Below, piece after piece: positions 34,166 to 44,280 of a DNA stretch of 64,000 nt; the stretch's first letter is position 1, and the number at the start of each line of letters is the position of its first letter. The position numbers and the translations under genes are program-made. The stretch spans positions 4,209,501-4,273,500 of the forward strand of contig CANUEZ040000062.1 in the NCBI GenBank assembly GCA_948099385.1. The letters run 5' to 3'. Origin of the DNA: Fasciola hepatica. Its lineage: Eukaryota; Platyhelminthes; Trematoda; Plagiorchiida; Fasciolidae. A model generated the notes under the pieces. The model saw nothing but the letters and a program-made list of their open reading frames with translations. It had not been told where the DNA came from and did not search any database.

Positions 34166-34517
34166 CCCTTTAGAGTTTGTAGTTTTCTAATTCATCAAGT
34201 GGCAATGTACACCCTGATCTTGTTCTCTTGAGTACTTCTTCTTGCGATCGAGAAATATACCGTAATTATTATGAGTACTGATGCAAGGCCAATCGGTCTC
34301 GAATTCTTCTATTTCCGCCTGGATCCTGTCCTACGTATGGATGCCACCGTGGCCTCACCAGCCATCAGGCTTCTCACCCTCATGCAATGACGTTTCTCAC
34401 AACTTATAACAACAAAACTATCACCCATGGTTTATTTTGGGGACACCCGGAGCATGCCTGATTGCATGATCATATGGCACATGTGAGGTCACACAAAGGA
34501 TCCTTGGATATTCAATT

Positions 34518-34604
34518 GGGTATGTGCAGCAGAAAACAAAGCCTAGGTTTTAGTGGTCGCATGAAGGAATGCCCGGCAAATTTAATTTGAAGGTCAGGCA
34601 GACT
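34518..34604 (+). repeat. Dispersed repeat R1, copy 2
   Basis: The counterpart of 12747-12835 on the same strand. The best-conserved part is GCCCGGCAAATTT followed by AAGGTCAGG (about 34570-34595), with a GTATGTGCA block about 45 bp upstream in both copies. The flanks diverge on both sides. The overlapping frames 34569-34781 (plus) and 34512-34700 (minus) are treated as chance. Confidence 0.6.
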
Positions 34605-36490
34605 CGTCGCCCAGTAGAGAGTGAAACGGGCTCCGAGGTCGAGATGCGTAATGAAGTAAAGCGGGAACGGAGTAAAAACGCGCAGTATTTTGGATATCAT
34701 CGATGTGAAGTCGTAAGGGTTAGTAAACCGACGAAAAACCTTCGAAAAGGCATCGACGAAAAACTGAAAAATTCTTGGTGATGGCGGACAAGCTCGAAAG
34801 ACCCGGAAAACAGCGGAAACATATTACCGAAGAAGTTATGAGGTGTCCTCTGAGGAGGGAAATCGCGTAAATAAAACTAAGTTCAATTTATCACTGAAAG
34901 ATGCTTACTATTCATCAATGGGTTGTAGAAGACGCATTCATAAAAGGAGTACGTAGATTCCCAAGCCCGAAAATTTGGTGAAGAGTAACGAAAGTCCGCA
35001 AGTGAGTAAAATACGATTCGAATAAAGTTGACAACAGGGTGGATGGATGAGTTGATACAAGATGATCTTATGAGGTCATATAAGGGTGGTGCTCTAGTGA
35101 TACTGTCAAAACTTGTAGGCGATCCCTTAAAGGGAAATGCTGGTAAGAGCCCAGCATGGGGCGTTTGGAAAAAACCGGAAGGTCAACAACCTGGCGTACG
35201 TGCAGTTCATTTACAGCAAAGGTTCAGAGAAATTGCCTTCAAAGTGGTCTTCGCCATAGATGCTCAATCGTGAAAGACTGGTGGAAAGATGGCGATAGGT
35301 AAAGGTGTGTGAAGTGATGCTTAACTATTGGTTTATCAGAGGTGACTCCAAGACAGACAGATGAGAAATACAAATTTACAACGAAGTGGGCAAAATAGTG
35401 GTGTACATGCGTGATATATGACGGAGTCAACTGGAAGTAGTACGTCGCCGGAACATTCAAAAAGCACAGATAATTTTGTGGCCGGATAAGTTGGGAAGAG
35501 TCCAACTTAAGGCTTTGGGGGGATGGACGGAGAGGAATGGACAGCTGGAGATATAGAAAAAGTACTCGACGGATTGTGGTGCAAATGGTCGACCGGGATA
35601 ATTTGGTGGAGCAGCGGCCGCGGTTCACTGATGAGCGAAATGATACAATTATGAATCTGACTGGGTCCGTTGGTGAATACCATGGGAGCATCTCATGCTG
35701 GTAGCGAAGTGGATGCTGGAGGTGGATGTTTAGCGGGCTGATATGGTCGTATAAAAGTATTTCAAACGGAGGGCTCTCAGGAAGTGCAGATGATTGCTTA
35801 GCTGGATATGCTGCAGTCTAACATAAAAGACCGAGGAGGCAATCGAACTATTTATATCCTAGATTGTGGATTCTCGAATGCCAATGAGACTGTCGTGAAA
35901 TGCAAACGGCTAAATGACAGGGGATGTACGGGAAAGATTCAATGAAAAAGAAGGCTGGTGTCACTCAGATAAAGATCTGCAGAGGGGATCATTTCGTGTT
36001 TTGTGATATTGTTGGCAGGTGAAAAACGAATCTTTAAATGATGGTTTTGTTCAGACAAATGGAGTTTTGACATACAAATTTCCCAGTGGATGAATGGTCT
36101 CTTCAAGAGTATATCAGGAACTGTGACGTTCATAATAAAGATATCTGAACAGTGAGACCGTTTCATGTTTCGGGGTAAAAAATCCAATAACTGGACTAGG
36201 TGGAAAGAGGGTAAACGTGGGATCAGTTCAGACAGATGGAAGGCAAGTCGATGGAGATAAACGTCAATAGTAGCAAGTAGTAGGGTACATTTCTGAGCAA
36301 AGCGAGTGTATGTACATAAGTTGATTTAAAGCATCACGGGTGTATGGTAAATGTTAGTCGGGAACGTTGGAGGGGGCAGTGGGTGGTAGCAAAACGATGC
36401 AGAGGACTTTGTTTTTTAATTCGCAACTGGTGCTAGCTGGTGAGGTTGACCGTGTCCTGGATACCTAAACTGAAACCGCTTCTTGTGACA
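34605..36490. other. Unassigned purine-rich stretch, possibly family B in reverse
   Basis: On the plus strand this is rich in G and A, so its complement has the same pyrimidine-rich look as family B copy 1, and it adjoins the demonstrable family B match at 36.5 kb in the expected orientation. I could not align it base by base. The minus frame 35691-35239 (150 codons) has no known motif and is probably an effect of the pyrimidine-rich composition. Confidence 0.35.
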
Positions 36491-36640
36491 GGGGGTGTAA
36501 TCCACCAGCCTAGTTGCGCCCGCTCATCGTTGCAGACGGCCCGCACGCCTGATGTGTGCCGGCCAAAGCGGTGGGTCTGACCGCGCCCTGCACCGTTGGG
36601 ATGAATATAAGTTTTCTTGGTGGGGACAAACGACCGTAGG
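36490..36640 (-). repeat. Dispersed repeat family B, copy 2
   Basis: The reverse complement matches 7675-7765 well, with GGTCAGA, CTTTGGC, CACATCAGGC, CTG-AAC-ATG and CGGGCGCAACT in order. The match continues weakly beyond, to about 36390, through GAAG--GTTT-CAG and CACGGTCA. The two copies therefore sit in opposite orientation, 29 kb apart. The minus-strand frame 36794-36510 encodes part of it, but the shared peptide similarity follows from DNA similarity and is not evidence of a gene. Confidence 0.6.
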
Positions 36641-37033
36641 TATCAGGCTGTTCGCGATCACGAAGCCAAGCATCAGGGAATCTCGGATCGTAACCAATGG
36701 AGTATCGGCAGGTTAGCCTACGAATAGCCGACGGCCAGGTGGATGCATAGGCCAGGTTAGTGACTAGTGTGGTTTTCAGAGTATTAAAAGTCATCGAGAG
36801 AAGGGTACGTACGAAAGAAAACCTGGGAGTAGAGAAAAAGTAGAGGAAAGCAGTCTGAAATGCTCCCAGCTGAAGGTAAATGGGAATCGATACAAAAAGG
36901 CAACATTAATAGACAGTGACTCACAGTGACCAGCTTTTCGATTGCAGAAGGCAGAAAAACTAAAACTTTTTACTCAGTTTTACCAGTCATAGGCGGCCGA
37001 AGCTTAGGCGATTCAAAAGTCTAAACCCTTCTC

Positions 37034-37760
37034 TTAAGCTTGGTCATCGGGTATGTCCATATTGAGCAGCTGTAAGGTTTGGGTAACCGTGAGGAATTCA
37101 TCCAACGTATTTCTAAACCGATTGCTGGAAGTAGAACTGAGTAAAACTGACGGCAATTTGTTCCATAAGTTGGAGTTCACTTTGATGAAGAAGAAGTGTG
37201 AACCTAAGTTAGTGCTGGTAGAGGGGGTTGAAAGGGTGAGAATTCTAGAACGCAGTGGATGGCTAGAAACTAGTAAAAAACGCTGTGAATTCAAAGTATA
37301 TGTCTGGACGTGAAGAATGTTACACAAAATGAGGTTTGGCTTCATACGGCGAAGCCATAGAGGGTCTAATTTAAAAAAATGGGCAGCTTCCTTTATAAGT
37401 GAGGCGCGAGATCCTTCCAATCACTCGCTTATTAGAACCACGTTGGACTTAGTTGATACCTGTTCTGTCTGATTTGCCCATACTAGAAAAGATCAGCTGG
37501 CAGTATTCCTTTTTTACTGTAGTTATTCGTCGACTATATTTCAATAGAAACAGTCGGGTATGTGGACTAAACAACGGTGAATCTAAGTATGGGATCGTCA
37601 CAGTTGTGAGTTTAATAAATGTAAATGCATCTCAAGGTCACTGATTATGCAATAAGTTGGGGAAACACGAAGGCCTGGCATGAGATTTGTGGGGTCACAG
37701 GATGCAGTCTCAAAGTCGGAAGGAGCATAATATTACCCCTCAGCACTTGCTGGCCTTAGC
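37034..37760 (-). pseudogene. LINE remnant 9: RT thumb and C-terminus
   Basis: The minus frame 37420-37034 (128 codons) reads FFKLDPLWLRRMKPNLILCN and then FFFIKVNSNLWNKLPSVLLS, the last block being the NxWNxLP motif near the end of CR1-like RTs. The frame ends in VTQTLQLLNMDIPDDQA. Upstream in a shifted frame, at about 37530-37440, it reads YCQLIFSSMGKSDRTGI and then RVIGRISRLTYKG. The same motif order occurs at 16730-16990 in LINE 5 (ALVFSNIHKRD, RLDPVWLRRIKP), so the two are one family. The palm and the endonuclease are missing, indicating strong 5' truncation, which is usual for LINE copies. Confidence 0.85.
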
Positions 37761-39000
37761 TACTTGGAGGGCCGAATATTCAGAGAAATTAAATGTGCAG
37801 GGATAGCTTCAGCTAATGTCCCGAAAGACGTTTTTGCTAGTAGTGGATGAACCACAAGCAGCTAAAGATCGTGGAGGTAGCTGTTTTGCCCTGTCCGCTG
37901 ACAATCTACTGCAGTGTAAAAAGGCTTCATTACTATCTAATCCATATGAATAGATCCCTCCTTTCTTCTCCACCGTCTCCCGTTACCACAGTTTCCTTTG
38001 TCAACTTCCAGCCCCTTTCATGTATATCTGTCTGTTTCCAGATATCCTAACTTGGACCAGTCAGACTCTCCACCTGATCTTGAACCTCAGATCCACCGGG
38101 CATTCATTTGAACCCGCTCTTGGGTTCTTTCAGACTCTCCCCAATTTTTTTGGTGCGCATACATTCATCAAACATTTACCTCCTCCTTGAGCCCACCCAT
38201 TCCACTTTAGCCATGCATATTTCTACTTTTTCGCGAATGTTGTCTGTCCATTTCATTGCCAGTTCAGACTTGATCATGCATCTAGCATACCTTGGCGTCT
38301 TCGAAGTAAACCATTAGCATTATTTATATTATTATTGTTATTGTTACTGTTATTATTATGCGTTAATTCCTCCTATTTGCTAGCGGAAGAATCCATCTGC
38401 CATGTCAAAAACTAGCCCCTGTTGTTTTCGTACTCTATCTTGCTGGCCAACCCAATAGAAGTTTTACTTTGAATACACAATCCGAGAGATAAACTTTGCA
38501 AGAGGAATGCCTGTCGTAAAATCTCATCGGATACGTACATATAAAATCAGGCGGGAGAAGTAACTGCTATATGGACTGAAACGACTGATGATAGCAGCTT
38601 CTTGGGGCCCGAAGTCATATTTAAGTGAGACTGCATGTGGTTGGCTAAGGCCACAGAAGGTTAGGGCTGAAGGTAGCACGCTTGTGAGCAAATAGGGCTG
38701 GTTTAGCGTTGGCGTTCGATTACTCCTCAAGTGTCCAATAACTGTTCCACACCTTTCCTCATTTTCCTTTTGGCGGCCGAAGGGTGACTGAAGCTTATTG
38801 AAGCTTGACCAAGGGAATCGCTGGCGGGGTTGGTTTTACATATTTATAAACTATAAATTGTGTGGTACCGAGCCAAGAACTACTCGGTGAATCCCAGCTC
38901 TACCACGGCCTTCTGACTTTCGGCTAAATACCCATACGGGGTTGCTCGGTTGCACGGGGCCGGTGGTGGCCGGCGCCAATTGAGCTCCTAGAATTCCCCC
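37761..39000. other. Unassigned stretch with a TTA-type microsatellite
   Basis: No protein motif. Frames at 37847-38050, 38108-38317 and 38524-38730 are short and featureless. The only distinct feature is the trinucleotide array listed separately. Confidence 0.4.
38318..38357 (+). repeat. (TTA)n/(TTG)n-like microsatellite
   Basis: An imperfect trinucleotide array, with ATTATTATTGTTATTGTTAC visible, about 40 bp long. Confidence 0.85.
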
Positions 39001-39589
39001 AGTGGTGTACACAAAGACCGGCAAGTGTCACTGCGGCTTTCTTAAGTCTTTCAGGTTTTGTTGCACGAGGTGGTTTAATCTCAGTTCGGCTAAAAACGAA
39101 GAAATTAGAAACACTATTCCCATCATCCAGGCAGAAAATAACTATGAGCTGTGCTTTCCTACACACTTGGCTCTCCAGCTTATATGACTTCCCTATTGTC
39201 TCTCGACCTTTCGAACGGTCTCACTACGGCCTTGAACATAGAAACGAACGCATCCGACTTTCTGTAGGAGAAAGGTGCAGCCAAAGGAGCTCATATCTTA
39301 CCTTGTGGGCGGCCAGTTCGCACTGTTCAGCACACGAAGTCCGCAGCCATTCCGACACCCGAGTCCCTTGTTTCCTGTGCCAACGCAGCTGTTGATGGCA
39401 AACTACCCCCCGTAACCGCCATTCACACCTAAGCTGTAGTTAGATGAGTTCCAATTTAATTTAGTGGCACATCCCATTTTTGCCCAGCTAAATACCTGCT
39501 CTAGTTCTCCCCTCAAACATCCTGGTCCATCGATCCCACAAGTTCTACACCATTTACAGGAAACAAACTTACCTTTTGCTTAGCCATTC

Positions 39590-40460
39590 ATGCAGGCAAG
39601 CAAAACGATGGGCCCAAAATGTGCCCTTGGCTTACTCCGATCATTAGCTCTCCTGCCTTTGAACTGCTAGCCCCTGCTCTAACGTGACACGTCCTCTTGA
39701 CTAGAACAGATGAAACCCACCCGTTTGATTGCCATTCCATCCCAAGAGCGTCTTCAATTTTTCCTTCTGTAGGCAATGGCTGATTGCGTCATAAGCCTTG
39801 CTGAAGTCTAGGCACCACCGTCGACCATCTTACGCGCATCCAGCCGGGTAGCTACCTTCTCTATTGGTCCTTCAAAGTTCGAGGCACGAGACTTCTCCTT
39901 CATCAACACGCGCAGTGCCTTATAGAACAACTTGTGTTTCAACAGCTGTTTAAATATATCTTATCAGTCGCTTCAAACACTTGCGTGGAACACAAGGCTT
40001 ACACAACTGTGGTTTCCTTCTTCCTCTCATAGGTTTCCCATGTGAATGGCCACAAATGCCGCTAAGTTCCAGCTCAGCAATAAGGCTTGTTGATTAGGTG
40101 TGGAAAGCAGGGACGAAAGAAGTGACCGTTCGTGGCAGCCAGTGGCTGTGTGATGGCTGGATGTATGCTATCAGGTTCAGCTGACTTGTGTTTAGTCCTT
40201 CTAGTGATTGCCTCGCTTCACCTTCCACTGTTTGCAGGTCGGAAACGACGGGGGCACAGATGGTTTTCCATGCCTGTTGTCCTTTATCACGTCTGTGTAC
40301 ACCTTCAGTGCATGGACCCAAGGAATCGGCCCTAATTTGATCATCATCTCGTTTCTCGAGACCCATAGAACCCACTCCAGTCCAAAGCGAAGACTTTGAC
40401 TTGAATCTACCGTGGCTCCTCAACCATTCTTTAGCTTCCATGGCTAGCCATATTTAGAGG
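39590..40460 (-). pseudogene. LINE 10: RT amino-terminal part and GVPQGS block
   Basis: The minus frame 40441-40094 (115 codons) ends the endonuclease-RT linker (for example DLQTVEGEARQSLEGLN) and enters the RT start, which is decayed. The frame 39776-39588 reads WVSSVLVKRTCHVRAGASSS and then GVSQGHILGPSF, a clear GVPQGSVLGP motif with two substitutions. Palm A lies in the frame-broken stretch between them, where I see only an AYDAI-like context near 39790. Catalytic motif C is not visible. Weak thumb-like pieces may continue to about 39150. The plus-strand frames over this region are antisense. Confidence 0.78.
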
Positions 40461-41290
40461 TTTTCCTTTGCACCTCTTTGTGCTTTAGAGGTTGAGATTC
40501 TATGCTATTGTCATAGCGGCCAAGTTCTTTCGCCAATAGCAGCTTCGAAAATTTGCCAGCTTCTGTTTTTCTTGGGGCCAGCTCGTCGAAATGCCAGTGC
40601 TTGCCAAGCAGGCTTGCTCTTATTGTTGCATCCCGGGGTGAGCTAGAACTGTTCTGTAGTTCCAGAACTTTTCCTCAATTCCTCTGCCACGACGCCTCTG
40701 TCCCAGCTTCTTTGGCCTGCATCTCCCAGTGCAGTTCTGCCACCCCTGTTCTCTGTTCCTCCATGTTAGCCTCTGAGAGGCTCGTTTCCTCCAGAATGAT
40801 GAACCAGAGCCCTATGAGGCATCGAGTTGAGAAAGTATTCTTCTGCTTTGCCCGGAATGAAGCTACCTTTAGTCTACTCTGCGTCTGGTGGGTCAAAATC
40901 TGCTACTAGAATTGAGCCTGCTGATGGTTGGAGTTGCTTTAATGAATCCGTCAATCTTTTGTACCCGGCCAAGTTTGATTTCAGGATTCCGTATACTCGT
41001 GCATCAAACATCATTCTGGTTTGCATTCTCACGATTTTAGTGAGCATCTTAGTGTTTGACGCGCACAAGCTAACTTCTGATTTCTTGCCCACTAGTCCTT
41101 CTCTCATGAGGAGGGTTGCGTCAAGATCGCGATCTTGCTTTCCCTGTGGGATATGACCATTTCGGGAAAGCCATTCATCTGAACTTGTGACTATTTCAAC
41201 AGCACGGTGAGCGACCCTGGTTATCAGTCTCACCCCTTTGTTTCTGGTGCTGCAGGCGTTGGTTTATAAGAAAACCGTGACCCTATCATT
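40461..41290 (-). pseudogene. LINE 10: APE-type endonuclease domain
   Basis: The minus frame 41233-40874 (119 codons), with its upstream continuation, begins TNACSTRNKGVRLITRVAHR and later reads QLQPSAGSILVADFDPPDAE. The second block is the GDFN motif in the form ADFD. The opening TNACS-RNK is nearly identical to that of LINE 8 (TNACSIRNKW), so the two elements are related. An EEWLS-like string (SDEWLS) stands where the family has ETWL, so the catalytic Glu may be lost. The frame 40896-40675 continues with decayed downstream sequence. Read antisense, the region gives a 118-codon plus-strand frame (40553-40909), which is a shadow. Confidence 0.82.
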
Positions 41291-42300
41291 CAATGCCAAC
41301 TTATTCTTCTTCAATTTGTGCTTTGCCTCGGGCGGAATGCACTTATGACCTTTAAGTTTTTCTTTTCTGGTGCGCTCAAAGTCATTGATGGCCGACTCGC
41401 CTTTGTGGCTGTTTGTTCCACCTGACCGGGGTCTCGTGCACGCCTCTTGGGCTACAAGGAACGAACTCTTTCTTGTCTGCATGGAGACCTTACAAAAAGG
41501 GTTTTAGGACCACCTCAATCTTCCCTTGAACAAGCGTCCTATGTCTCGTGTTAAAGCACGCCTTTGATTCCAACTGCTCCTTGGCGGTACTTGCTGGGTG
41601 GGCTGATCTGATCGTAGGGCCCGGTTTCTATTGCCGAGCTTGTTTTTACGGAGCTTCTGGGTTGAGGCCACGGTTTTACTTGCCTTCTTTCTAGCTCGCT
41701 GTTTATTTATGCCCCTACGGCCATTTCAGTGACATCAGGCACGATTTGACATCATTCCATCGTGCGGTTGAATGCTCCCCGGATCTCGCCATTAGCTACC
41801 CCTGATGTTCAGATTAATGGAGTCGACCAAGACTGGTCTTGGTGGTTCCTTTTTTACTCCCTGTCGTAGATGGTTCTATGCGCCCACCCTGCGAACCCTC
41901 CTGATTTCTGCCGTTAACTAAAGCCCACAAGCTCCAGTTAATCACTCACTGTATTGGTGACCAAATCTCACCATGCTTTGCATTCTTCAGTGGTCGGTTT
42001 CTCATGGTCCAATATGAAAACATTGCGGCATCCCATCTCTAAGAGTTTCTCTCCAGCTCTCCCTAAAAGATTCCTTTTTCAGCCGCCTTCGTGCTGTAGG
42101 CTTTTCCAATCAGCCGTACTGTGTACTCCGGAGCTGTAAACATCCGTGGTTTCCTGGTGGCTTTGTTTCCCTTTAGGGCTACTTTTGCTACATCGTTCGA
42201 CAGCGACGCTGAGGAAAGGGAACTCGGTAAGCTTAGTTCACTAAAGTCCTGCAGCAGAGATAAAACCATCTTGGCATGCTTTACCAGGAGCATAAATGTG
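41291..42300 (-). pseudogene. LINE 10: probable ORF1 remnant
   Basis: Two minus-strand frames, 42293-42063 and 41482-41264, lie upstream of the endonuclease on the same strand. The first reads FTAPEYTVRLIGKAYSTKAA and, after a frame shift, KLLEMGCRNVFILDHEKPTT. The pieces are charged and soluble-looking, with no zinc finger. Position argues for ORF1 of the same LINE. I do not recognise the domain; the plus-strand frame 42121-42570 is antisense to it. Confidence 0.45.
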
Positions 42301-43047
42301 CTGACATTTCAAAAACGAGCAGAAGCCGGTTATTTAGTGACTAGGAACCAAAACGTCCTTCTAACCCTGCTGAAAATTCCACCAGTGAATTTGCATGAAA
42401 CAATTAAGGGGTGCAAACACAAAAACAGCATCAGCTGGACCACTCAAGGCAAATGCCAGCAGAAGATACAGAACTCAAACCAAACTCGAACGTACCGCAC
42501 TGAGTTCCGTGTATACAGTTCAGTCCACTTCAGCTTCCAGGACCTGACAACAGGCTACCAGGTCTTCTAGTTTGTTGCGCTAGTAAGCTCCTTAGTTTTT
42601 CCAGTGGTTCAGTTCACTTCATTTCAGCTTGCAATGGACAGATAATGGTGACTTTCTTTCGAGAATCCATAATTCCTCCTGCAGTGTGCACACAAGTTTT
42701 GCACGTGCAACAGCTCAAAGAATTTGGTCAAGCCGGTGCTAAATTAAGAGAGAAAAGTAAAACTTCATCACCATTGAACCGTGGAAGATATTTTGCATCA
42801 TTGTGCATTCCGTGTGAACTGCTCTAAACCGGAACTCTACTGTCGTGCTCCGAGGATATTTTGATTTGTGAGGCTTCTGATTTTTTGGTGGACGAAGGAA
42901 AATATGACTACACTCGTCCCTGCGGATCAATGTGTATGTCCGGCATATGGGCAATATACCGGCCAAGGGCAAAAGCCCTGGCGTTGTTGTTTGCAGTCAT
43001 AGATTAACCCACAGTGTACGAAAATCGAGAAGGATAAATACGAGTAG

Positions 43048-43503
43048 TTGAGTTCATGCAGCTCTCAACTTCTGCAAATTGTGCTGACTGTGCCGCAGCA
43101 TAAGAAGAAGAAACAGCTGAATCCAAGCAGTGGTTATCAAAGGGCCCGCGGGACCGTTTGCAGCAAGATCCGGGTCTCACACGGGAGTTGCCTCAGCTGT
43201 CACACTCTGTCCATTTTCATTGTTATTGGCGCATCTTCGGAGGAGTGCCGCAGTTACTGGAAATGTTGCAGTAGCCATTGCGTCGGAGGACAAAGCTGCT
43301 GTTGCGCTAGTGTCTTGCTTAGTCAGCGGAGAAACAGCTCCCATCTCAGGGCGGTCGAAAGCCACAGGTCAATGGAAACTAAGCCACCGCAGCGGATAGA
43401 GCCACCACCTGGGTCCGAACGCTCCTTTGCGGCGAATGTACTGGAATCACCTGAATCCTTGTCAAAAACTCCATTAGATCTTGTGTCTATCCCGACGGGT
43501 TAA
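43048..43503 (+). other. Unrecognised open frame, 151 codons
   Basis: The predicted product is Ser/Cys rich, with a cysteine cluster in its middle (CRSYWKCCSSHCVGGQSCCC). There is no known family. A second plus-strand frame (43130-43399, Ala/Val rich) and a minus frame (43177-43365) overlap it, so at most one of the three can be real. The Cys cluster could suggest a secreted protein, but there is no signal peptide. Treat as hypothetical. Confidence 0.12.
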
Positions 43504-43958
43504 ATTCGCCACGGTATCCTCCTAGGAAGAGGAAAAACCTGGAAATTAATGTGAGCGTCAGGAGCATTTTCCGCTTCGCGGAAATGAATGAAGATGGCGA
43601 CCCACGTCCGCCCAACGTGGTCTTGGGTTCCGATGAAGAATCTAGTTGACATTACAACAGTCCTACTGACTGAAAGAAGAGGAAGTGCCATCCCTTTGAG
43701 ATCGGAGCCCCATTGACAGATAAAAGCATGTGTCGGCTTTGCGAAAGCTACACGAACGTCAAGCCAGTGATAAAGCTGGTCTACATATCCGGGGGGTTTT
43801 GAGTGCAGAAAAAGCTTCTTCAACTCCGGTGGAAACTGCTTAGCCTCGAAATTATCGCCAACCAGGCGGTCCCGGCCATGAAGATTCAGTGAGGGTTTGC
43901 ACAGAGGGGGAAGATAGTAGAGGATAAGCCTCCAGTGTGCATCCAACCTCTGCTGCAT
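43500..43958 (-). other. Unrecognised open frame, 152 codons
   Basis: A frame starting MQQRLDAHWRLILYYLPPL, with mixed composition and no low-complexity bias. It has some protein-like features, such as evenly spaced aromatic residues and a GYVDQLYHWLDVRVAF stretch. No family is recognised and no splice or promoter signal supports it. It could be an exon of a host gene or a piece of an unrecognised retroelement. Confidence 0.18.
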
Positions 43959-44134
43959 GAGCGCGAAAAGCCCGCAGCGTATGTGTAAAGTACATATATT
44001 GAGAATCCTTCAGTTAAATCTACATACTCTGCAAGTGTGACTTCCCTCATTGCATACCGTTTCAGTGAACGCTCACGATGCATAATGTCTCTCGCAATTG
44101 ATGCGGGATGAGGTTTTCCGTTTCCCTCTCATTT

Positions 44135-44280
44135 TTAGCTGGAATTCGACCAAATACACTCGGCAGTGGTGGGTGTATAACTGGTGTGCATACCATCGAA
44201 GGAATTCTGGACGTTCGATTGGCCGTGGCCATCACCTGTCCTGTGAAACCTGAACTGAATTGAACTGAACTGAACTGAGC
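44135..44280 (+). repeat. Possible SINE-like end with (TGAAC)n tail
   Basis: The stretch ends in a pentamer array (TGAACTGAACTGAACTGAGC, about 44255-44280, with a longer imperfect start at 44247). It is preceded by GGCCGTGGCCATCACCTGTC, itself near-palindromic at its left end (GGCCGTGGCC). Simple-sequence 3' tails of this kind are typical of some SINEs and LINEs. No second copy was found in the window, so the repeat status is inference. Confidence 0.35.

Larger units (their letters stand above)
42301..44134. other. Unassigned stretch with two convergent open frames
   Basis: No recognised domain. Two of the longer frames of the window meet here tail to tail: 43048-43503 (plus, 151 codons) and 43958-43500 (minus, 152 codons), their stop codons sharing the TTAA at 43500-43503. 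They are described separately. Confidence 0.4.

Noticed and set aside
35239..35691. 150-codon minus-strand frame as a gene
   Set aside because: No domain; the pyrimidine-rich composition of the minus strand lowers stop frequency, and the region may be part of non-coding family B.
40553..40909. 118-codon plus-strand open frame
   Set aside because: It is antisense to the endonuclease of LINE 10, whose minus-strand motifs are clear.
42121..42570. 149-codon plus-strand open frame
   Set aside because: Its left part is antisense to the probable ORF1 of LINE 10, and it carries no motif of its own.
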